Shown here: in pieces, positions 37,532 through 48,890 of the stretch
Position numbering within the stretch: position 1 is the stretch's first letter
Layout of the letters: every line of letters begins with the position of its first letter
Notes under the pieces: generated by a model
What the model saw: the letters and a program-made list of their open reading frames with translations, nothing else
The model's database searches: none
Told to the model about the DNA's origin: nothing
Assembly (NCBI RefSeq): GCF_000687455.2
Contig: NZ_JGVW01000096.1
Location: 1-64,000 of the forward strand
Direction of reading: 5' to 3'
Source: Burkholderia sp. lig30
Lineage (GTDB): Bacteria > Pseudomonadota > Gammaproteobacteria > Burkholderiales > Burkholderiaceae
Length of the DNA stretch: 64,000 nt
Position numbers and translations under genes: made by a program

Positions 37532-37641
37532 GTCGTGTATGGCGAAGCGTAAACCGGGGCGCGCCGCGCTGGCGGATCCGGACAGGATGCGCCAGCGGAC
37601 GCGGACGGGCGCCGTTCGGCAGGCAAGTCAGTATAGCGGCG

Positions 37642-39180
37642 TTACGTGTCGGCGCGCGGATAAATAAGACGATTGATCAGCGCCCGCACGGCCGGCGCCA
37701 GCTCGCCCGCGGCGACGCCGGCCGGCCCGGTGCCGTTCGCGGTCAGCATGTCGGCCGCGAGACCGTGCAGGTAGACGCCTGCCTGCGCGGCTTCGTGGCG
37801 CGGCACGCGCTGCGCGAGCAGCGCGCCGATCAGCCCGCCGAGCACGTCGCCCGTGCCGCCGGTGGCGAGTGCGGCGTTACCGGTCGGGTTGACGGTCAGC
37901 GTGCCGTCCGGTGCGGCGATCACGGTGCCGGTGCCCTTCAGCACGACGACGCTCGCGAAGCGCGCCGCAAGCGCGCGGGCGGCCGCGAGGCGGTCGCGCT
38001 GCACGGCGCCGGTGTCGCAGCCGAGCAGCCGGGCGGCTTCGAGCGGATGCGGCGTCAGGATGCAGGGATCGCCCTGCGCGCCGCGCGCGGCGACGGCGGC
38101 CGCCAGTTCGGGGCGCGCGGCGATCAGGTTCAGCGCGTCGGCGTCGAGCAGCTTGGCGGCGTCGGCGCTCAGCACCTCATGCACGAGCCGGGCCGCAGGC
38201 TCGCGCGTGCCGAGGCCGCAGCCGGCCGCGATCGCGGTCATCGCGGCGAGCTGCAGGCCGTCGGCCGGATGCAGCATCAGCTCGGGAAACGGCGGATCGT
38301 AGGGCGGCGCGCCGGTGCCCAGGAACCCGACGTGCACCTTGCCGGCGCCCGCGAAGAGTGCGGCGCGCGCGGCGAGGATCGGCGCGCCGCACATGCCGGT
38401 GTCGCCTCCGACGACGGCGAGGCTGCCGAACGTGCCCTTGTGCGACACGAAGCGGCGCGCCGGGAATGCCGGCGCGAACAGCGCGGGCGCGTTCAGCCGG
38501 ATGGCCGGCGCGACCGGCGGGGCGACGTCGAGCGATGCGACGTCCACGTCACCGGCCAGGTCGCGGCCGTCGCCCATGTAGAGCCCGGGCTTGGCGGCGA
38601 GGAAGGTGAGCGTGTGCGTGGCGGCGACGGCGGCGCCCGCGCCGACGGCCGCGCCGTTGTCGCTGTCGAGGCCGCTCGGCACGTCGAGCGCGAGCACGCG
38701 GCCCGCCGCGCGCGCGCGCGCGGCGATGCGCTCGGCCATCGCCGCATAGGCGCCGTCGAGCGGCCGCGCAAGGCCGATGCCGAACAGGCCGTCGACGACC
38801 CATGCGTAACCGTCGAGCGACGCAGGCGGCTCGGCCGAGATCGGCACGCCGGCCGCGCGGGCGACGCCAAGCGCCCATTGCGCGTCGTCCGGCTTCACGG
38901 TAACGGGCATCCACGCTTGAGTCGCGACCCCGAGCTGCTGCAGGCCGGCGGCCGCGACCAGCGCGTCGCCGCCGTTGTTGCCGGGGCCTACCGCGAACCA
39001 CACCGGGCGGTGGTCGTTCGCGAGCCGCTCGCACAGCCAGCGCGCCGCGGCGGCGCCGGCGCGGCCCATCAGCGTGTGCGGCGGCAGCGAGGCTGCCGCG
39101 CCGGTTTCGACGGCGCGCAGGTCGGCGACGCGCAGCAGCGCAATGGGGTGATGATCGGGAAGCGGGCGGGCGACGGTCAT
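37642..39180 (-). CDS. nnr: bifunctional NAD(P)H-hydrate epimerase / ADP-dependent dehydratase
   Basis: A 512-residue metabolite-repair enzyme that restores hydrated NAD(P)H. The N-terminal epimerase (YjeF_N) shows VGPGNNGGDALVAAAGLQQLG and ALDVPSGLDSDNGA. The C-terminal ribokinase-like dehydratase shows LTPHPLEAARLLG, VVLKGTGTVIAAPDG and ATGGTGDVLGGLIGALLAQ. Both halves look complete. The start at 39180 is preferred over 39234, which lies 18 codons upstream without similarity. It follows the DadA-like gene by 43 bp and precedes pgi, all on the minus strand. Confidence 0.92.
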   Translation of the reverse strand: MTVARPLPDHHPIALLRVADLRAVETGAAASLPPHTLMGRAGAAAARWLCERLANDHRPVWFAVGPGNNGGDALVAAAGLQQLGVATQAWMPVTVKPDDAQWALGVARAAGVPISAEPPASLDGYAWVVDGLFGIGLARPLDGAYAAMAERIAARARAAGRVLALDVPSGLDSDNGAAVGAGAAVAATHTLTFLAAKPGLYMGDGRDLAGDVDVASLDVAPPVAPAIRLNAPALFAPAFPARRFVSHKGTFGSLAVVGGDTGMCGAPILAARAALFAGAGKVHVGFLGTGAPPYDPPFPELMLHPADGLQLAAMTAIAAGCGLGTREPAARLVHEVLSADAAKLLDADALNLIAARPELAAAVAARGAQGDPCILTPHPLEAARLLGCDTGAVQRDRLAAARALAARFASVVVLKGTGTVIAAPDGTLTVNPTGNAALATGGTGDVLGGLIGALLAQRVPRHEAAQAGVYLHGLAADMLTANGTGPAGVAAGELAPAVRALINRLIYPRADT

Positions 39181-39223
39181 GGCGGCTCGGATGGAAGCGC
39201 CGCGCGCGGCGGCGCGCGGCGTG

Positions 39224-40528
39224 TCAGGCAGCAAAGCGCTCGGCGCGCAACGCGGCGAGCGTGTCGGCGGGCCAGCGCGCCGCGCTGCCGCCGAGGTAAT
39301 CCGCCACCACTTTAGCAGAGCCGCACGCGAGGCCCCAACCGGCGGGCCCGTGCCCGAAATTGACGAACACGCGCGGATGCGGGGTCGGGCCGACGACCGG
39401 CAGGCCGTCCGGCGACAGCAGCTTGATGCCTTGCCACGACAGCGCGGCGGAAATTTTCGCGGTGCCGGGAATCCAGTCGTGGCTGGCCTGGCCGAGCAGC
39501 GTGAGCGCCATCTCGGACAGCGGCTCGGCGAGCGGCCGGGCGGTGTCCTGCATGCTTTGCAGCACGCCGCCGCCGCTGATGCGCAGGCGCTGGTGGAGGC
39601 GGGTCATCGCGATCCGCTTCACCGAATCGACGACGGTCAGGTGCGGCGCATGGCCTTCGAACGCGAGCGGCGCGGTCAGCGTATGGACGCGCACCGGGTG
39701 CAGCGGCAGCTGCCAGCCGAGGCGCTCGAGCAGCACGAGGCTGCTCGCGCCCGCGGCGACCACCACCGCGTCCGCGGAGATCACGTCGACTTCGTCCGGC
39801 TTCCCGGCGCGCCGCTCGCCGCGGGATGGCGCGAGCTCGACCGCGGCCCGCCCGGCTTCGGCGCGGATCGCCGCGACCTCGGCGCCGAAGCGGAATTGCA
39901 CGCCGTGGTCGTCGAGCACGTGCTTCAGCAGCTTGGTGAAGAGCGGGCAGTTCGCCGCGCGCTCGCTCTCGAGCAGCACCGCGCCCGCGAACGCCGGGTC
40001 GGCGGGCACGGTCGGCTCGATGGCCGCGCATTCGTCCGCGCCGAGCACGCGGTGCGGCACGTCGAGCGTGCGCAGCAGCTCGCGCGCGGGCTGAGCCGCC
40101 TCCCAGTCCTGCGCGTGGCGGATCACGTGCAGCACGCCCGCGTGCTGCTCGAATTCGAGGCCGAAGCGGGTTTCGATGTCGGCGATCGTGTCGCGCGACG
40201 CGTCGATCAGCGGGCGCAGGCGCGCGAACTGTGCGGCGAACGCGTCGGGGGCGCGCAGCTCGGCGAGGCGCCGCACGAAGCGGCGCACCTGGCCGTTCAG
40301 GCCCGGCTTGTAGACGATGCCGCTGTCGTGCGGCTGGCGCTGGCGCATGAAGGTCGGGCCGAACCACACGTCGAGCGGGCTCGGCAGCATTGCGCCGCCG
40401 TCGCCGTAGGTCGCGCCTTGCGCGACGGTGGCGTGCCGTTCGACGACGCACACGCGATGGCCGGCCGCGCGCAGCTGATAGGCGGTGGCGACGCCGCTGA
40501 TTCCGCCGCCGATGACGATGACATCCAT
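39224..40528 (-). CDS. DadA-like FAD-dependent D-amino acid dehydrogenase
   Basis: A 434-residue FAD oxidoreductase of the DadA/glycine-oxidase group. The dinucleotide-binding motif is at the very N-terminus ([31 protein letters not shown]), followed by the flavin contact [14 protein letters not shown]. The C-terminus has [38 protein letters not shown]. It would oxidise D-amino acids and pass electrons to the respiratory chain. The substrate is not defined, and no alanine racemase gene is adjacent. It is divergent from purL. Confidence 0.85.
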   Translation of the reverse strand: MDVIVIGGGISGVATAYQLRAAGHRVCVVERHATVAQGATYGDGGAMLPSPLDVWFGPTFMRQRQPHDSGIVYKPGLNGQVRRFVRRLAELRAPDAFAAQFARLRPLIDASRDTIADIETRFGLEFEQHAGVLHVIRHAQDWEAAQPARELLRTLDVPHRVLGADECAAIEPTVPADPAFAGAVLLESERAANCPLFTKLLKHVLDDHGVQFRFGAEVAAIRAEAGRAAVELAPSRGERRAGKPDEVDVISADAVVVAAGASSLVLLERLGWQLPLHPVRVHTLTAPLAFEGHAPHLTVVDSVKRIAMTRLHQRLRISGGGVLQSMQDTARPLAEPLSEMALTLLGQASHDWIPGTAKISAALSWQGIKLLSPDGLPVVGPTPHPRVFVNFGHGPAGWGLACGSAKVVADYLGGSAARWPADTLAALRAERFAA

Positions 40529-40702
40529 GGAAGTGACTGGCTGGCGGGCGGCGACTCGGCCGCCCGGTTGTGACTGCGCGACGGGCCGCGCGCGGCCCGG
40601 TGAACCGGCAATGATAGCGCCAAACCGGCCGCCGGGCGGCATCTCTGGCGGCAGCGCGCGGCCGCCGGGCGATTGCCCGGCCTTGGCCGGTCGACTTCCG
40701 GG

Positions 40703-40708
40703 TATAAT
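40703..40708 (+). promoter_or_regulatory. -10 element of purL
   Basis: A perfect TATAAT preceded by GGG, 62 bp before the purL start. The -35 region is weak (TTGGCC is only 13 bp upstream). No PurR operator or riboswitch was recognised. Confidence 0.5.
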
Positions 40709-40769
40709 TACGGCCTTCCTTTCGCCCCACGTCGCCATCTCGCGCGACTCATCGACGTCAGTCCAGTCC

Positions 40770-43700
40770 ATGGCTCACTTCTCGTGCTTTCCCGGTGCTT
40801 CGGCCCTTTCCGATTTCCGTCAAACCCGTCTGCTCGACGCGCTCAGGCAAATCGACGGCAACATCGTCGCGATCCGCGGCCAGTTCCTGCACTTCGTCAA
40901 CGCCCATGAGGCGCTCACGGCGGACGACAGCGCGCGCATCGACGCGCTGATGCACTACGGCGCGCCGTTCGAGCCGGCCGCCGAGCGCGGCACCACCGAG
41001 ACCTTCGTCGTGCTGCCGCGTTTCGGCACGGTGTCGCCGTGGGCGAGCAAGGCCACCGACATCGCGCTGCACTGCGGCCTCGCGCACGTGCGCCGCATCG
41101 AACGCGGGGTCGAATACACGGTGACGCTGAAATCGGGCCTGCTCGGCGGCAAGAAGGCGCTGTCCGACGATGCGCGCGCGGCCGTCGCGGCTGCGCTGCA
41201 CGACCGGATGACCGAGAGCGTCGTCGCGTCGCGCGACGACGCGCGGCACCTGTTCGACGAGCTGCCGGCCAAGCCGCTCGGGACGGTCGATGTGCTCGCG
41301 CAGGGCCGCGGCGCGCTCGAGCGCGCGAACGTCGAGCTGGGCCTCGCGCTCGCCGACGACGAAATCGACTACCTGGTCGACGCGTTCCGGAAGCTCGAGC
41401 GCAACCCGACCGACGTCGAGCTGATGATGTTCGCGCAGGCGAACAGCGAGCACTGCCGCCACAAGATCTTCAACGCGCAGTGGACGATCGACGGCGAGGC
41501 GCAGGACATCTCGCTGTTCCAGATGATCCGCAACACCGAGAAGCTGAGCCCGCAGGGCACGATCGTCGCGTATTCGGACAACTCGTCGATCATGATGGGC
41601 GCGCAGGCCGAACGCTGGTTCCCGCGCGGCGCGGGCGCGGGCGAGGGCGAGCCGGGCGAGCGCTACGGCCGCCACACCGAGCTCACGCACACGCTGATGA
41701 AGGTCGAGACGCACAACCACCCGACGGCGATCTCGCCGTTCGCGGGCGCGGCGACGGGCGCGGGCGGCGAGATCCGCGACGAAGGCGCGACCGGCCGCGG
41801 CGCGCGTCCGAAGGCGGGCCTGACGGGCTTCACGGTGTCGAACCTCGACCTGCCCGACGCGCGCGAGGCGTGGGAAAACGCCCGCGACGCCGCGCAGCCG
41901 GTCGCGCAGCGCAACCCGGGCGAGCAATACGGCCCGTACGGCCGGCCGGACCGCATCGCGTCGCCGCTGCAGATCATGACCGACGGCCCGCTCGGCGGCG
42001 CCGCGTTCAACAACGAATTCGGCCGTCCGAACCTCGGCGGCTACTTCCGCGTCTACGAGCAGAACGTCGGCGGCCAGGTGCGCGGCTATCACAAGCCGAT
42101 CATGATCGCGGGCGGCATCGGCAACATCTCGGACGCGCACACGCACAAGCACGACCTGCCGGCCGGCTCGCTGCTGATCCAGATCGGCGGCCCGGGCATG
42201 CGGATCGGCATGGGCGGCGGCGCGGCCAGCTCGATGGCTACCGGCGCGAACACCGCGGAACTCGATTTCGATTCCGTGCAGCGCGGCAACCCGGAAATCG
42301 AGCGGCGCGCGCAGGAAGTGATCAACAGCTGCTGGCAGCTCGGCGACGCGAACCCGGTCCTGAGCATTCACGACGTCGGCGCGGGCGGCCTGTCGAACGC
42401 GTTCCCGGAGCTCGTCGACGGCGCGGACAAGGGCGCGCGCTTCGAGCTGCGCCGCGTCCAGCTCGAGGAGTCGGGCCTGTCGCCGCGCGAGATCTGGTCG
42501 AACGAGGCGCAGGAGCGCTACGTGCTGGCGATCGCGCCGGCCGAACTCGCGCGCTTCGAGGCGATCTGCGCGCGTGAGCGCTGCCCGTTCGCGGTGGTCG
42601 GCGTCGCAACCGCCGAGCGCCAGCTTCAGCTCGTCGACGACCAGGCCACGGGCGCCGACGAGTATCCGGTCGACATGCCGATGGAAGTGCTGCTCGGCAA
42701 GCCGCCGCGCATGCACCGCGACGTCACGCGCGTCACGACCGAGCGCGCGCCCGTCGAGGTGACGGGCATCGCGCTCGCCGACGCGGCGATGAGCGTGCTG
42801 AAGCACCCGACGGTCGCGAGCAAGTCGTTCCTGATCACGATCGGCGACCGCTCGGTCGGCGGCACGTCGGTGCGCGACCAGATGGTCGGCCCGTGGCAGG
42901 TGCCGGTGGCCGATTGCGCGGTGACCGCGCTCGACTACGCCGGCTTCAAGGGCGAGGCGATGACGATGGGCGAGCGCACGCCGCTCGCCGTCATCGACGC
43001 GCCGGCGTCGGGCCGCATGGCGGTCGGCGAGGCGATCACCAACATCGCGTCGGCGCCGATCGCGTCGCTCGACAAGCTGAAGCTGTCGGCGAACTGGATG
43101 GCCGCGTGCGGCACGGCGGGCGAGGACGCCGCGCTGTTCGACACGGTGAAGGCGATCGGCATGGAGCTGTGCCCGGCACTCGGCATCGGCATTCCGGTCG
43201 GCAAGGATTCGCTGTCGATGAAGACGAAGTGGGACGACGCGGGTGTCGCGAAGGAAGTCGTGTCGCCGGTGTCGCTGATCATCTCGGCGTTCGCGCCGGT
43301 CGAGGACGTGCGCCGTCATCTGACGCCGCAACTGCAACGCGTCGCCGACGCCGGCGCCAGCGTGCTGATCGCGATCGACCTGGGCCGCGGCAAGAACCGC
43401 ATGGGCGGCAGCATTTTCGCGCAGGTCACGCAGCAGGTCGGCGACACGGTGCCGGACGTCGACGATCCCGAAGACCTGAAGCGCTTCTTCTCGGCGATCC
43501 AGGCGCTGAACGCGGACGGCAAGCTGCTCGCGTACCACGACCGCTCGGACGGCGGCCTGTGGGCGACCGTCTGCGAAATGGCGTTCGCGGGCCACGCGGG
43601 CGTGTCGCTGAACGTCGACATGCTGACGCTCGACGCCGAACACGAATCCGACTACGGCGACGCGAAGGACTGGGCGAAGCAGACGAGCGGCCGCCGCGAG

Positions 43701-44837
43701 GACCGCACGCTGCGTGCGCTGTTCTCCGAGGAGCTCGGCGCCGTCGTGCAGGTGCGCGCGGCCGACCGCGACGCGGTGCTCGGCACGCTGCGCGAATTCG
43801 GCCTGTCGGTCTGCTCGCACGTGATCGGCTCGGTCAACGAGCGCGACACGATCGAAGTGTTCCGCGATGCGAAGAAGATCTTCGACGCGCCGCGCGTCGA
43901 CCTGCATCGCGCATGGAGCGACGTCAGCTGGCGCATCGCGCGCCTGCGCGACAACCCGGCCTGCGCGGACGCCGAATACGACGCGCTGCTCGACGCGGCC
44001 GATCCGGGCATCTCGCCGGTGCTGACGTTCGATCCGGCCGAGGACATCGCCGCACCGTTCATCGCGACGGGCGCGCGCCCGCGCGTCGCGATCCTGCGCG
44101 AGCAGGGCGTGAACTCGCACCTCGAAACCGCGTATGCGTTCGACCGCGCGGGCTTCGACGCGCATGACGTTCACATGAGCGACCTGCTTGCGGGCCGCGC
44201 GACGCTCGCGGACTTCGCCGGCGCGGTCGCGTGCGGCGGCTTCTCGTACGGCGACGTGCTGGGCGCGGGCGAGGGCTGGGCGAAGACGGTGCGCTTCAAC
44301 CAGGGGCTCGCCGACATGTTCTCGGCGTTCTTCGCGCGTAGCGACACGTTCGCGCTCGGCATCTGCAACGGCTGCCAGATGCTGTCGAGCCTCGCGTCGA
44401 TGATTCCGGGCGCGGAGGCGTGGCCGAAGTTCACGCGCAACAAGTCCGAGCAGTTCGAGGCGCGCTTCTCGTTCGTCGAGGTGCAGCAGTCGCCGTCGAT
44501 CTTCTTCGCGGGGATGGAAGGCTCGCGGATTCCGGTCGCGGTCGCGCACGGCGAAGGCTATGCGGACTTCTCGCAACAGGGCGACGCGAGCCGCGTCGCG
44601 GTCGCGATGCGCTACGTCGACCATCGCGGCGAAGCGACCGAGCGCTATCCGTTCAACCCGAACGGCTCGCCGGCCGGCATCACGTCGGTGACGACCGCCG
44701 ACGGCCGCTTCACGGTGCTGATGCCGCACATGGAGCGTGTGCACCGCACGGTCACGATGAGCTGGCACCCGGAAGGCTGGGGCGAGGCGAGCCCGTGGCT
44801 GCGCGTGTTCCGCAACGCGCGCCGCTGGATCGGCTGA
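40770..44837 (+). CDS. purL: phosphoribosylformylglycinamidine synthase
   Basis: A 1355-residue large-type PurL (FGAR amidotransferase) for the fourth step of purine synthesis. The PurS-like N-terminus is followed by two AIRS-type halves ([39 protein letters not shown]). The C-terminal glutamine amidotransferase contains the nucleophilic Cys in [12 protein letters not shown] and [15 protein letters not shown], with the His-Glu pair near the end (SWHPEGWGE). ATG 40770 gives the conserved [13 protein letters not shown] start. It stands alone and ends before a bidirectional terminator. Confidence 0.97.
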   Translation: MAHFSCFPGASALSDFRQTRLLDALRQIDGNIVAIRGQFLHFVNAHEALTADDSARIDALMHYGAPFEPAAERGTTETFVVLPRFGTVSPWASKATDIALHCGLAHVRRIERGVEYTVTLKSGLLGGKKALSDDARAAVAAALHDRMTESVVASRDDARHLFDELPAKPLGTVDVLAQGRGALERANVELGLALADDEIDYLVDAFRKLERNPTDVELMMFAQANSEHCRHKIFNAQWTIDGEAQDISLFQMIRNTEKLSPQGTIVAYSDNSSIMMGAQAERWFPRGAGAGEGEPGERYGRHTELTHTLMKVETHNHPTAISPFAGAATGAGGEIRDEGATGRGARPKAGLTGFTVSNLDLPDAREAWENARDAAQPVAQRNPGEQYGPYGRPDRIASPLQIMTDGPLGGAAFNNEFGRPNLGGYFRVYEQNVGGQVRGYHKPIMIAGGIGNISDAHTHKHDLPAGSLLIQIGGPGMRIGMGGGAASSMATGANTAELDFDSVQRGNPEIERRAQEVINSCWQLGDANPVLSIHDVGAGGLSNAFPELVDGADKGARFELRRVQLEESGLSPREIWSNEAQERYVLAIAPAELARFEAICARERCPFAVVGVATAERQLQLVDDQATGADEYPVDMPMEVLLGKPPRMHRDVTRVTTERAPVEVTGIALADAAMSVLKHPTVASKSFLITIGDRSVGGTSVRDQMVGPWQVPVADCAVTALDYAGFKGEAMTMGERTPLAVIDAPASGRMAVGEAITNIASAPIASLDKLKLSANWMAACGTAGEDAALFDTVKAIGMELCPALGIGIPVGKDSLSMKTKWDDAGVAKEVVSPVSLIISAFAPVEDVRRHLTPQLQRVADAGASVLIAIDLGRGKNRMGGSIFAQVTQQVGDTVPDVDDPEDLKRFFSAIQALNADGKLLAYHDRSDGGLWATVCEMAFAGHAGVSLNVDMLTLDAEHESDYGDAKDWAKQTSGRREDRTLRALFSEELGAVVQVRAADRDAVLGTLREFGLSVCSHVIGSVNERDTIEVFRDAKKIFDAPRVDLHRAWSDVSWRIARLRDNPACADAEYDALLDAADPGISPVLTFDPAEDIAAPFIATGARPRVAILREQGVNSHLETAYAFDRAGFDAHDVHMSDLLAGRATLADFAGAVACGGFSYGDVLGAGEGWAKTVRFNQGLADMFSAFFARSDTFALGICNGCQMLSSLASMIPGAEAWPKFTRNKSEQFEARFSFVEVQQSPSIFFAGMEGSRIPVAVAHGEGYADFSQQGDASRVAVAMRYVDHRGEATERYPFNPNGSPAGITSVTTADGRFTVLMPHMERVHRTVTMSWHPEGWGEASPWLRVFRNARRWIG

Positions 44838-44932
44838 CGCGATGTTCGTATCGCCGTTCGCCGCGGTGCGGTGTGCGGATAGCCGGAACGGTTGTCCGCG
44901 CAACGTCCGCCGACGCGTGAGCCCAAAGAAAA

Positions 44933-44957
44933 AGCCGCTCCCCGGAGCGGCTTTTTT
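44933..44957. terminator. terminator between purL and the parvulin gene
   Basis: An 8-bp stem (AGCCGCTC and complement, loop CCCG) flanked by A-rich and T6 sequence, between two convergent genes. Confidence 0.88.
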
Positions 44958-44977
44958 GCGTTGCGCGCAGCGCGGCG

Positions 44978-45757
44978 TTACTGGATCTTCGCCTGCTGAC
45001 GCAGCGTTTCCTCGAACGCCTGCAGCTTCTGCTGAACCATCTGCTGGGCGATCTGCGCCTTGACCTGCTCGAACGGCGGCGGGGCGATGCTGCGGATGTC
45101 GTCGACGCGGATGATGTGCCAGCCGAACTGGGTCTTGACCGGTGCGTCGGTCATCTGGCCTTTCTGCAGATTCTGCGCGGCCGTCGCGAACTCCGGCACG
45201 TATGCCTTCGGATCGGACCAGTCGAGGTCGCCGCCGTTCTTGCCCGAGCCCGGGTCCTTCGAGTATTGCTTCGCGAGATCCTCGAACTTCGCGCCGCCCT
45301 TGATCTTCGCGATCAGGTCCTTCGCCTGCTGCTCGTTGTCGACGAGGATGTGGTGCAGGTGATATTCGCGGTTTGCTGCGCCCTTCGCCAGTTCGTCGTA
45401 ACGCGCCTTCACGTCGGCGTCGGTCGGCTGGTTCTTCTTCAGGAAATCCTCGATCAGTGCGCGCAGCACGACGGTCTGCTGCGCGACGGCGATCTGCGCC
45501 TTCACGTCCGGGCGATTCTGGATGCCGCGGCGGAGCGCCTCCTGCATCAGGATCTCGCGGTTCACGAGTTCCTGGCGCACGGCTGCCTGCAGTTGCGGGC
45601 TGTCGGTCTGGCCTTGCTGGGCCAGCTGCGCGACCATCGCGTCGGCGCGGGATTTCGGGATCGGCGTGCCATTGACGACAGCGATGTTCTGGGCGAATGC
45701 CGGTGCCGCTGCGAGAGCGGCCGTCACGGCCCACAGGCGGGGGGATTTCAGGATCAT
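44978..45757 (-). CDS. periplasmic parvulin-type peptidyl-prolyl isomerase
   Basis: A 259-residue exported isomerase. A signal peptide (LKSPRLWAVTAALAAAPAFA) is cleaved before QNIAVVNGTPIPKSRAD. A SurA-like N-terminal helical part precedes the parvulin domain (EYHLHHILVDNEQQAKDLIAKIKGGAKFEDLAKQYSKDPGSGKNGGDLDW ... VKTQFGWHIIRVDDIR). It helps fold outer-membrane or periplasmic proteins. The gene follows bolA by 9 bp and closes a run of minus-strand genes that begins with selO. Confidence 0.9.
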   Translation of the reverse strand: MILKSPRLWAVTAALAAAPAFAQNIAVVNGTPIPKSRADAMVAQLAQQGQTDSPQLQAAVRQELVNREILMQEALRRGIQNRPDVKAQIAVAQQTVVLRALIEDFLKKNQPTDADVKARYDELAKGAANREYHLHHILVDNEQQAKDLIAKIKGGAKFEDLAKQYSKDPGSGKNGGDLDWSDPKAYVPEFATAAQNLQKGQMTDAPVKTQFGWHIIRVDDIRSIAPPPFEQVKAQIAQQMVQQKLQAFEETLRQQAKIQ

Positions 45758-45766
45758 CGGGAATTC

Positions 45767-46093
45767 CTAATGAGACGACTTGATTGAAGATTCGTTGAAT
45801 TCTTCGGGCGTGTACGCCACGATCGCGAGCGCGTGGATGCCACGCTGCATTGCGTCGGCGAGCGCATCATACACCAGCCGGTGCCGCGCGACGCGCGAGA
45901 CGCCTGCGAATGCGGCCGACACGATCGTGACCGTGTAATGGCCACCGGCTGAGGCGCCGGCATGGCCGGCATGCTGCGCGCTGTCGTCGCGCACCGCGAG
46001 CGACACCGGCGCGAGCGCGGCGGCAAGGCGTGCCTCGATCAGCGCAATGCGAGCGTCGGGCGACGCGTCGAGAAAAGCGTCCGTCATCGTCAT
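45767..46093 (-). CDS. BolA family protein
   Basis: A 108-residue BolA-family protein. The conserved region [41 protein letters not shown] contains the RHRLVY signature with the invariant His used in iron-sulfur cluster sharing with monothiol glutaredoxins. The start at 46093 overlaps the ispZ stop in an ATGA, which suggests translational coupling; a second ATG at 46087 is possible. A His/Gly/Ala-rich insertion ([12 protein letters not shown]) precedes the conserved half. Confidence 0.88.
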   Translation of the reverse strand: MTMTDAFLDASPDARIALIEARLAAALAPVSLAVRDDSAQHAGHAGASAGGHYTVTIVSAAFAGVSRVARHRLVYDALADAMQRGIHALAIVAYTPEEFNESSIKSSH

Positions 46094-46620
46094 TCGTCCT
46101 TCATGTATTTGGTGAGCCACAGGCTCTGCAGGATGATGAACACGACCATCGCGCCGGTGGTGCCGAACAGCTTGAAGTTCACCCACTGCGACTCGGTGAA
46201 GTTGCGCACGACATACAGGTTCGCGACGCCGAGCGCGGCGAAGAACAGCGCCCACGCGACGTTGAGCTTGTCCCACACGGGATGCGGCAGCGTGAGCTGC
46301 TTGCCCATCATCTTCTCGATCAGGTTGTTGCCGAACGCATAGCGCGCGGCGAACAGCCCGACCGCAAACAGCCAATACAGCACAGTCGGTTTCCATTGAA
46401 TGAATTTCTCGTCGTGCAGGACGAGGGTGGCGCCGCCGAATACGACGATCACGCCGAGGCTGACCCACAGCATCGTGTCGACTTTCCGGTGGCGGAACGC
46501 GACCCAGGCGACTTGTGCGAGCGTCGCGGCGATCGCGACGGCGGTGGCGGTAAAGATGCCCCACACCTTGAAGGCGGCGAAAAACAGGATGATCGGGAAC
46601 AGATCGAACAGAAATTTCAT
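46090..46620 (-). CDS. intracellular septation protein A (YciB/IspZ)
   Basis: A 176-residue inner-membrane protein with about five hydrophobic helices, starting [33 protein letters not shown] and [26 protein letters not shown] are diagnostic of YciB. The family is linked to cell-envelope and division integrity. Its stop codon overlaps the bolA start. It follows msrB by about 100 bp. Confidence 0.93.
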   Translation of the reverse strand: MKFLFDLFPIILFFAAFKVWGIFTATAVAIAATLAQVAWVAFRHRKVDTMLWVSLGVIVVFGGATLVLHDEKFIQWKPTVLYWLFAVGLFAARYAFGNNLIEKMMGKQLTLPHPVWDKLNVAWALFFAALGVANLYVVRNFTESQWVNFKLFGTTGAMVVFIILQSLWLTKYMKDE

Positions 46621-46720
46621 GGTGATCGCAGCTGCGTGAAAGGCGCGCTTGTGCGGCCTTTCACCGTTGTAGGGCCCCTGCGGCGCGGCTGTCGCGAATC
46701 GGGATTCGCGTGCGCCGCGC

Positions 46721-47152
46721 TTATTTGTCGTCGGGTCGGGACTCGAAGTTTAACGCAGCCGAGTTGATGCAGTAGCGCAATCCGGTCTTGTCGCGCGGGC
46801 CGTCCTCGAAGACGTGGCCGAGGTGTGCGCCGCAGTGGTTGCAGCGCACCTCGACGCGCACCATGCCGTGCGTGTAGTCGATCCGCTCGTCGATCACCTC
46901 GCCGTCGATCGGCTTGAAGTAGCTGGGCCAGCCGCAGCCCGAGTGAAACTTCGCGCCGGACTCGAACAGCGGCGTCGCACAGACGACGCACCGGTAGATG
47001 CCGTCGTCTTCCTTGTCGGTGTACTCGCCGGTGAACGCGCGCTCGGTCGCCGCATGCTGCGTGACTTCGTATTGCATCGGCGTGAGCCGGCGGCGCAGCT
47101 CGGCGTCGTCCTTCGGGTACGGGTAGGACTTGTCGGATTGGTCTTGGGACAT
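46721..47152 (-). CDS. msrB: peptide-methionine (R)-S-oxide reductase
   Basis: A 143-residue MsrB that repairs the R-form of methionine sulfoxide. Four zinc ligands occur as CVVC and CNHC. The catalytic Cys lies in [13 protein letters not shown], and [12 protein letters not shown] forms the active site. The start at 47152 follows a clear AGGAGA. It is 38 bp after selO on the same strand, so a common transcript is likely. Both partners relate to oxidative stress. Confidence 0.95.
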   Translation of the reverse strand: MSQDQSDKSYPYPKDDAELRRRLTPMQYEVTQHAATERAFTGEYTDKEDDGIYRCVVCATPLFESGAKFHSGCGWPSYFKPIDGEVIDERIDYTHGMVRVEVRCNHCGAHLGHVFEDGPRDKTGLRYCINSAALNFESRPDDK

Positions 47153-47190
47153 GTCTCGAATCTCCTGATGGATCGGTCGGTACGCGTGCG

Positions 47191-48756
47191 TCACGACGAG
47201 CAGCTCACTTCGAGCGAGCCGGCCCAGTCGGGCGGCAGCGCCGCGTACGCTTCATTTTCCGGCTGGTCGTCGAACGGGCGGCGCAGCACGCGCGCGAGCC
47301 GCTCGACTTCGGAGAAATCCTTCTCCTTCGCACGCCGGATCGCGACTTCGGCGAGGTGATTGCGCAGCACGTACTTCGGGTTCACGCGGTTCATCGCGTC
47401 GGCGCGCGCCGCATCGTCGCGCGCTTCTTCAGACAGGCGCGCGCGGTAACGGTTCGCCCACTGGTCGAATGCGTCGCGGTCGATGAACAGGTCACGCGCT
47501 GGCGCGTCGCCGCTCGCGTCGTGCTTCGACAGGCGGGACAGATGGCGGAACGTCAGCGTGAAATCCGCGTGGCTCGCGTGCATCGTTTCGAGCAACTGGT
47601 TGGCAAGCGCCGCGTCGTCGTCGCGCTCCAGCTCGAGGCCGAGCTTCGCGCGCATCGCGCGCTCCAGCGCCGGGCCGAAACGTTCGGGGAAGCGCGCGAG
47701 CACGGCCTGCGCGTCGTCGACCGCGCGCTCGGCGCGCGCATCGTCGTCGACGATGCCGTGCTGCAGCCCGATCAGCGGCAGCAGCGCCTGCGCGAGGCAG
47801 TAGCAGTTCCAGTGCGCGATGCGCGGCTGCATCCGGTACGCGTAGCGGCCATGCGTGTCGGAGTGGTTGCAGATGTGGTTCGCATCGAACGCGTCGACGA
47901 AGCCGAACGGGCCGTAGTCGATCGTGACGCCGAGGATCGACATGTTGTCGGTGTTCATCACGCCGTGGCAGAAGCCGACGGCCTGCCATTGCGCGACGAG
48001 GTCCGCGGTGCGCAGCGTCGCCGCTTCGAGCAGCGCGAGATACGGATCGTCCGCGTCGCGGCATGCCGGATAGAAGCGGTCGATCACGTGATCGGCGAGC
48101 GCGCGCAGCAGGTCGGGCCGGTTGTTCGAAAAGAAATGCTCGAAGTGGCCGAAGCGCACGAAGCTCTCGGCGACGCGCGTGACGACGGCCGAGGTCTCGA
48201 TTTCCTCGCGGATCACCGGCTGGTCGGAGCCGATCACGGTCAGCGCGCGCGTGGTCGGAATGCCGAGATGATGCATCGCCTCAGAGCACAGGAATTCGCG
48301 GATCGACGAGCGCAGCACCGCGCGGCCGTCGCCCATGCGCGAATACGGCGTGCGGCCGCTGCCCTTGAGCTGCAGTTCGTAGCGGCGGCCGCCGTGCTCG
48401 AGCTCGCCGATGTTCAGCGCGCGGCCGTCGCCGAGCTGGCCGGCCCAGACGCCGAACTGGTGGCCCGAATAGACGGATGCGTACGGCATCGCGCCCGCCG
48501 GCCAGTCGCGCGTCAGGTTGCCGCTGAACAGCTCGGCGAAGCCGGGCTGCGCGACGAGCGATGGCGGCAGCCCGACGAGCCGCGCGACTTCGTCGGAGAA
48601 CCCGACCACGTAGGGCTCGGGCAGCGGCGCCGCCGGCAGACGGGTCAGGAACGCGTCTCCGAGCTGCAGGAACGCACCGTCGTCGGGCGCGCCGAGCGTG
48701 CGGGCAAGGTCGGGGAGAGTGTCAGCCTGAGCGGCTGCGCTTCGGGAAAACGACAT
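47191..48756 (-). CDS. selO: protein adenylyltransferase SelO (YdiU family)
   Basis: A 521-residue pseudokinase-fold AMP transferase. The nucleotide site shows [44 protein letters not shown] and the catalytic metal-binding part [28 protein letters not shown]. The protein ends in EVSCSS, so a Cys stands three residues from the C-terminus where vertebrate SelO has selenocysteine. SelO AMPylates proteins of redox homeostasis in E. coli. The start at 48756 has AGAGG upstream. It leads the minus-strand run with msrB, ispZ, bolA and the parvulin gene. Confidence 0.93.
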   Translation of the reverse strand: MSFSRSAAAQADTLPDLARTLGAPDDGAFLQLGDAFLTRLPAAPLPEPYVVGFSDEVARLVGLPPSLVAQPGFAELFSGNLTRDWPAGAMPYASVYSGHQFGVWAGQLGDGRALNIGELEHGGRRYELQLKGSGRTPYSRMGDGRAVLRSSIREFLCSEAMHHLGIPTTRALTVIGSDQPVIREEIETSAVVTRVAESFVRFGHFEHFFSNNRPDLLRALADHVIDRFYPACRDADDPYLALLEAATLRTADLVAQWQAVGFCHGVMNTDNMSILGVTIDYGPFGFVDAFDANHICNHSDTHGRYAYRMQPRIAHWNCYCLAQALLPLIGLQHGIVDDDARAERAVDDAQAVLARFPERFGPALERAMRAKLGLELERDDDAALANQLLETMHASHADFTLTFRHLSRLSKHDASGDAPARDLFIDRDAFDQWANRYRARLSEEARDDAARADAMNRVNPKYVLRNHLAEVAIRRAKEKDFSEVERLARVLRRPFDDQPENEAYAALPPDWAGSLEVSCSS

Positions 48757-48890
48757 GTTGAGCGCCTCTTGGTTAGCCGATATTGTAAGGCGGCGCCGCG
48801 CCGGCCGCAGGGCCGCCCGCGCGCGCGACGCCCCGGGGGCGCGGCCCCTGCAGCACATCGATGAGCACGTCCTTCACGGAGAACAACACG

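Noticed and set aside
40529-40769. Possible purine riboswitch or PurR site before purL
   Set aside because: The gap has a good -10 box, but no conserved riboswitch core or PurR palindrome could be recognised.
40758-45734. A 1658-codon open frame antisense to purL and the parvulin gene
   Set aside because: It is the shadow frame of very GC-rich coding DNA. It is rich in Arg, Ala, His and Asp, has no domain-like blocks and spans two real genes.
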